Source: a virus. From it: a DNA stretch of 56,001 nt. Below are positions 54,893 to 56,001 of this stretch, piece by piece. The DNA lies in the IMG/VR virus record IMGVR_UViG_3300010375_000583, positions 1 to 56,001 of that record. One strand, given 5' to 3'. Under the pieces are notes generated by a model. It was not told the origin of the DNA. It was given only the letters and a program-made list of their open reading frames with translations, and ran no database searches. Position numbers and translations under genes: made by a program. Position 1 is the first letter of the stretch. Each line of letters begins with the position of its first letter.

Positions 54893-56001
54893 TCAAGCGT
54901 CGCAAGCGGCCAGACGGGCTGCCATTCCGCGTATACGAGCGCCACGGCGTGCGCGCCTACTCGATCGGCTACAAGATGCCCGACGGCACGTGGTCTTTCC
55001 GGCTTTCCTGCCCGGCTGACGATCTGTCGAAGGTCGCTGAGACGCGGGCCGACGCGATTCGCCGCGCAGGACAGCTTGAGCGCGGCGCGCCGGCCGTGGA
55101 TTCGATCGAGGCGCTCATCGCGGCGTGGTTCGTGCGACAGAGGTCAATGCCCATCGGTACTCCATCGCGGCGCGCCGACAGCTCACTGGACGAGAACGAG
55201 CGAGAGGCGAAGAACCTCTTGAAGGCCTTCGGTCACATGCGCGTCAAGGAGCTGCGCAAGGCCGACGCTTACGTCTATCAGGACGGCAGCCTGCGAAGCA
55301 AACGGCCACGCGCGGCGAAGGCGAACAAGGAGCTCGCCCTGATGCACGTCATCCTTGAGCACGGCGTGCGCGTCGGCATGATCGAGACCAACCCGTTCGA
55401 CGGCATCGAGAAGCTGCCGACCGTCAAGCACGAGCGCTACGTCACCGATGACGAGCTGCAGCTGGCAATCGACATGGGGAGGGAAATGGGCGGCCCGCAG
55501 CTGATCGTCGCGCTGGCGCTGAAGACGGCGTGGCTGTGCGTGCGCCGCTCCGTCGAGGTGCGGGCGTTCACGCGCGAGCAGATCACGGCCGAGGGCATCG
55601 TGTGGACCGCAGCCAAACGACAGCGCGGCCAAGCCGAACGGCATGGCCTCATCGAGTGGAGCCCTGCATTGCGCGAGACGATCGACGAGGCCCTTGCAGT
55701 GCCGCGCTACGAGATGGCAGGCGAAGAGCTCGTCTTCGGGAATCTGAGCGGCCAGCGCTACACGAAGGGCGGCTGGAAGGCGACGCTGGCAAAGCTGATG
55801 AAGCGCTGCGTCACCGAAGCGAAGGAACGTGGCATCAAGTTCAAGCCGTTCAGCCTGCAGGACTGCCGGCCGAAAGGCGTCACGGACAAGCTGGGCCAGG
55901 GAGATACGGACACCGTCGACGCTACGCTGCACACGTCGGAACGCATGGTGCGTCAGGTATACGACCGGCGCCGAACAAGGACTGCAAAGCCCGTCAAATA
56001 A
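54889..56001 (+). CDS. Tyrosine recombinase integrase
   Basis: ATG 54889 gives 370 aa. The N-terminal ~180 residues are arm- and core-binding parts. The catalytic domain has Arg219/220 in LCVRRSVEVRAF, the second Arg block as Gln324-Asp-Cys-Arg327 (QDCRPKGVTD) where HxxR is usual, His348 in LHTSERMVRQVY, and the nucleophile Tyr358. It integrates and excises the phage at attachment sites. The stop TAA ends exactly at the window end, so attP is likely just beyond it. Confidence 0.93.
   Translation: MIKRRKRPDGLPFRVYERHGVRAYSIGYKMPDGTWSFRLSCPADDLSKVAETRADAIRRAGQLERGAPAVDSIEALIAAWFVRQRSMPIGTPSRRADSSLDENEREAKNLLKAFGHMRVKELRKADAYVYQDGSLRSKRPRAAKANKELALMHVILEHGVRVGMIETNPFDGIEKLPTVKHERYVTDDELQLAIDMGREMGGPQLIVALALKTAWLCVRRSVEVRAFTREQITAEGIVWTAAKRQRGQAERHGLIEWSPALRETIDEALAVPRYEMAGEELVFGNLSGQRYTKGGWKATLAKLMKRCVTEAKERGIKFKPFSLQDCRPKGVTDKLGQGDTDTVDATLHTSERMVRQVYDRRRTRTAKPVK

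Noticed and set aside
1-56001. CRISPR array, insertion sequence or tRNA genes
   Set aside because: No regular direct-repeat/spacer array, transposase or cloverleaf-type tRNA pattern was recognised by eye.

Overview
The window is almost entirely one temperate, siphovirus-like (HK97/lambda-type) phage or prophage genome with a very high G+C content (not computed). The coding style suggests a betaproteobacterial host, probably Burkholderiales: GTG/TTG starts, ATGA/GTGA overlaps, and gene families common in Burkholderiales prophages such as a CP76/CII-like regulator, a YdaS-type Cro, DUF4224 next to the integrase, and DUF5131. Host assignment is inference. No bacterial chromosomal gene, rRNA, tRNA, IS element or CRISPR array was recognised. 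The window starts inside the spanin genes and ends on the last base of the integrase stop codon.

Layout. Bases 1-29,278 (minus strand, read right to left) are the late operon: HNH endonuclease, small and large terminase, prohead protease, HK97 capsid, a 92-aa protein, portal, two collagen-like proteins and a gp6-like connector. Next comes a 6-kb cassette of fibre, lectin and hydrolase genes, then head-closure and tail-completion genes, tail tube, tail chaperones with a programmed -1 frameshift site, tape measure, tail tip genes, protein J, a tail spike, and a lysis cassette (membrane proteins/holin, lambda R-like endolysin, DUF6527, Rz with an embedded Rz1). Bases 29,412-38,757 hold the Q-like antiterminator and the early/replication operon (DUF4406, RusA-like resolvase, lambda P-like and O-like replication proteins, a nuclease, a helicase-methyltransferase fusion, CII-like), interrupted by opposite-strand accessory genes. 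Bases 38,758-42,983 are the immunity region: a YdaS/Cro-like gene diverges from a CI-like repressor with no visible self-cleavage domain, followed by a lipoprotein gene and a convergent P63C-domain gene with its own array of repeated operator-like sites.

Bases 42,925-56,001 (plus strand) are the pL-like operon. A strong sigma70-like promoter overlapped by an inverted repeat drives an SGNH-hydrolase lipoprotein, small accessory genes, a lambda-Exo/YqaJ-type exonuclease, RecT, an SMC/RecF-like ATPase, many small zinc-binding or unknown genes, a J-domain protein, DUF1643, an ASCH-like protein, DUF5131, a DUF4224 excisionase-like gene and the tyrosine integrase.

Points worth following: (i) a receptor-binding/cargo cassette, including a signal-peptide lectin/beta-helix protein, embedded among the head-tail connector genes; (ii) a CI-like repressor without a protease domain next to a separately regulated P63C gene; (iii) a large hairpin that abuts the start codon of a small orphan gene; (iv) intrinsic terminators inside the structural operon; (v) antisense accessory genes, including a membrane-anchored DUF6680 protein.
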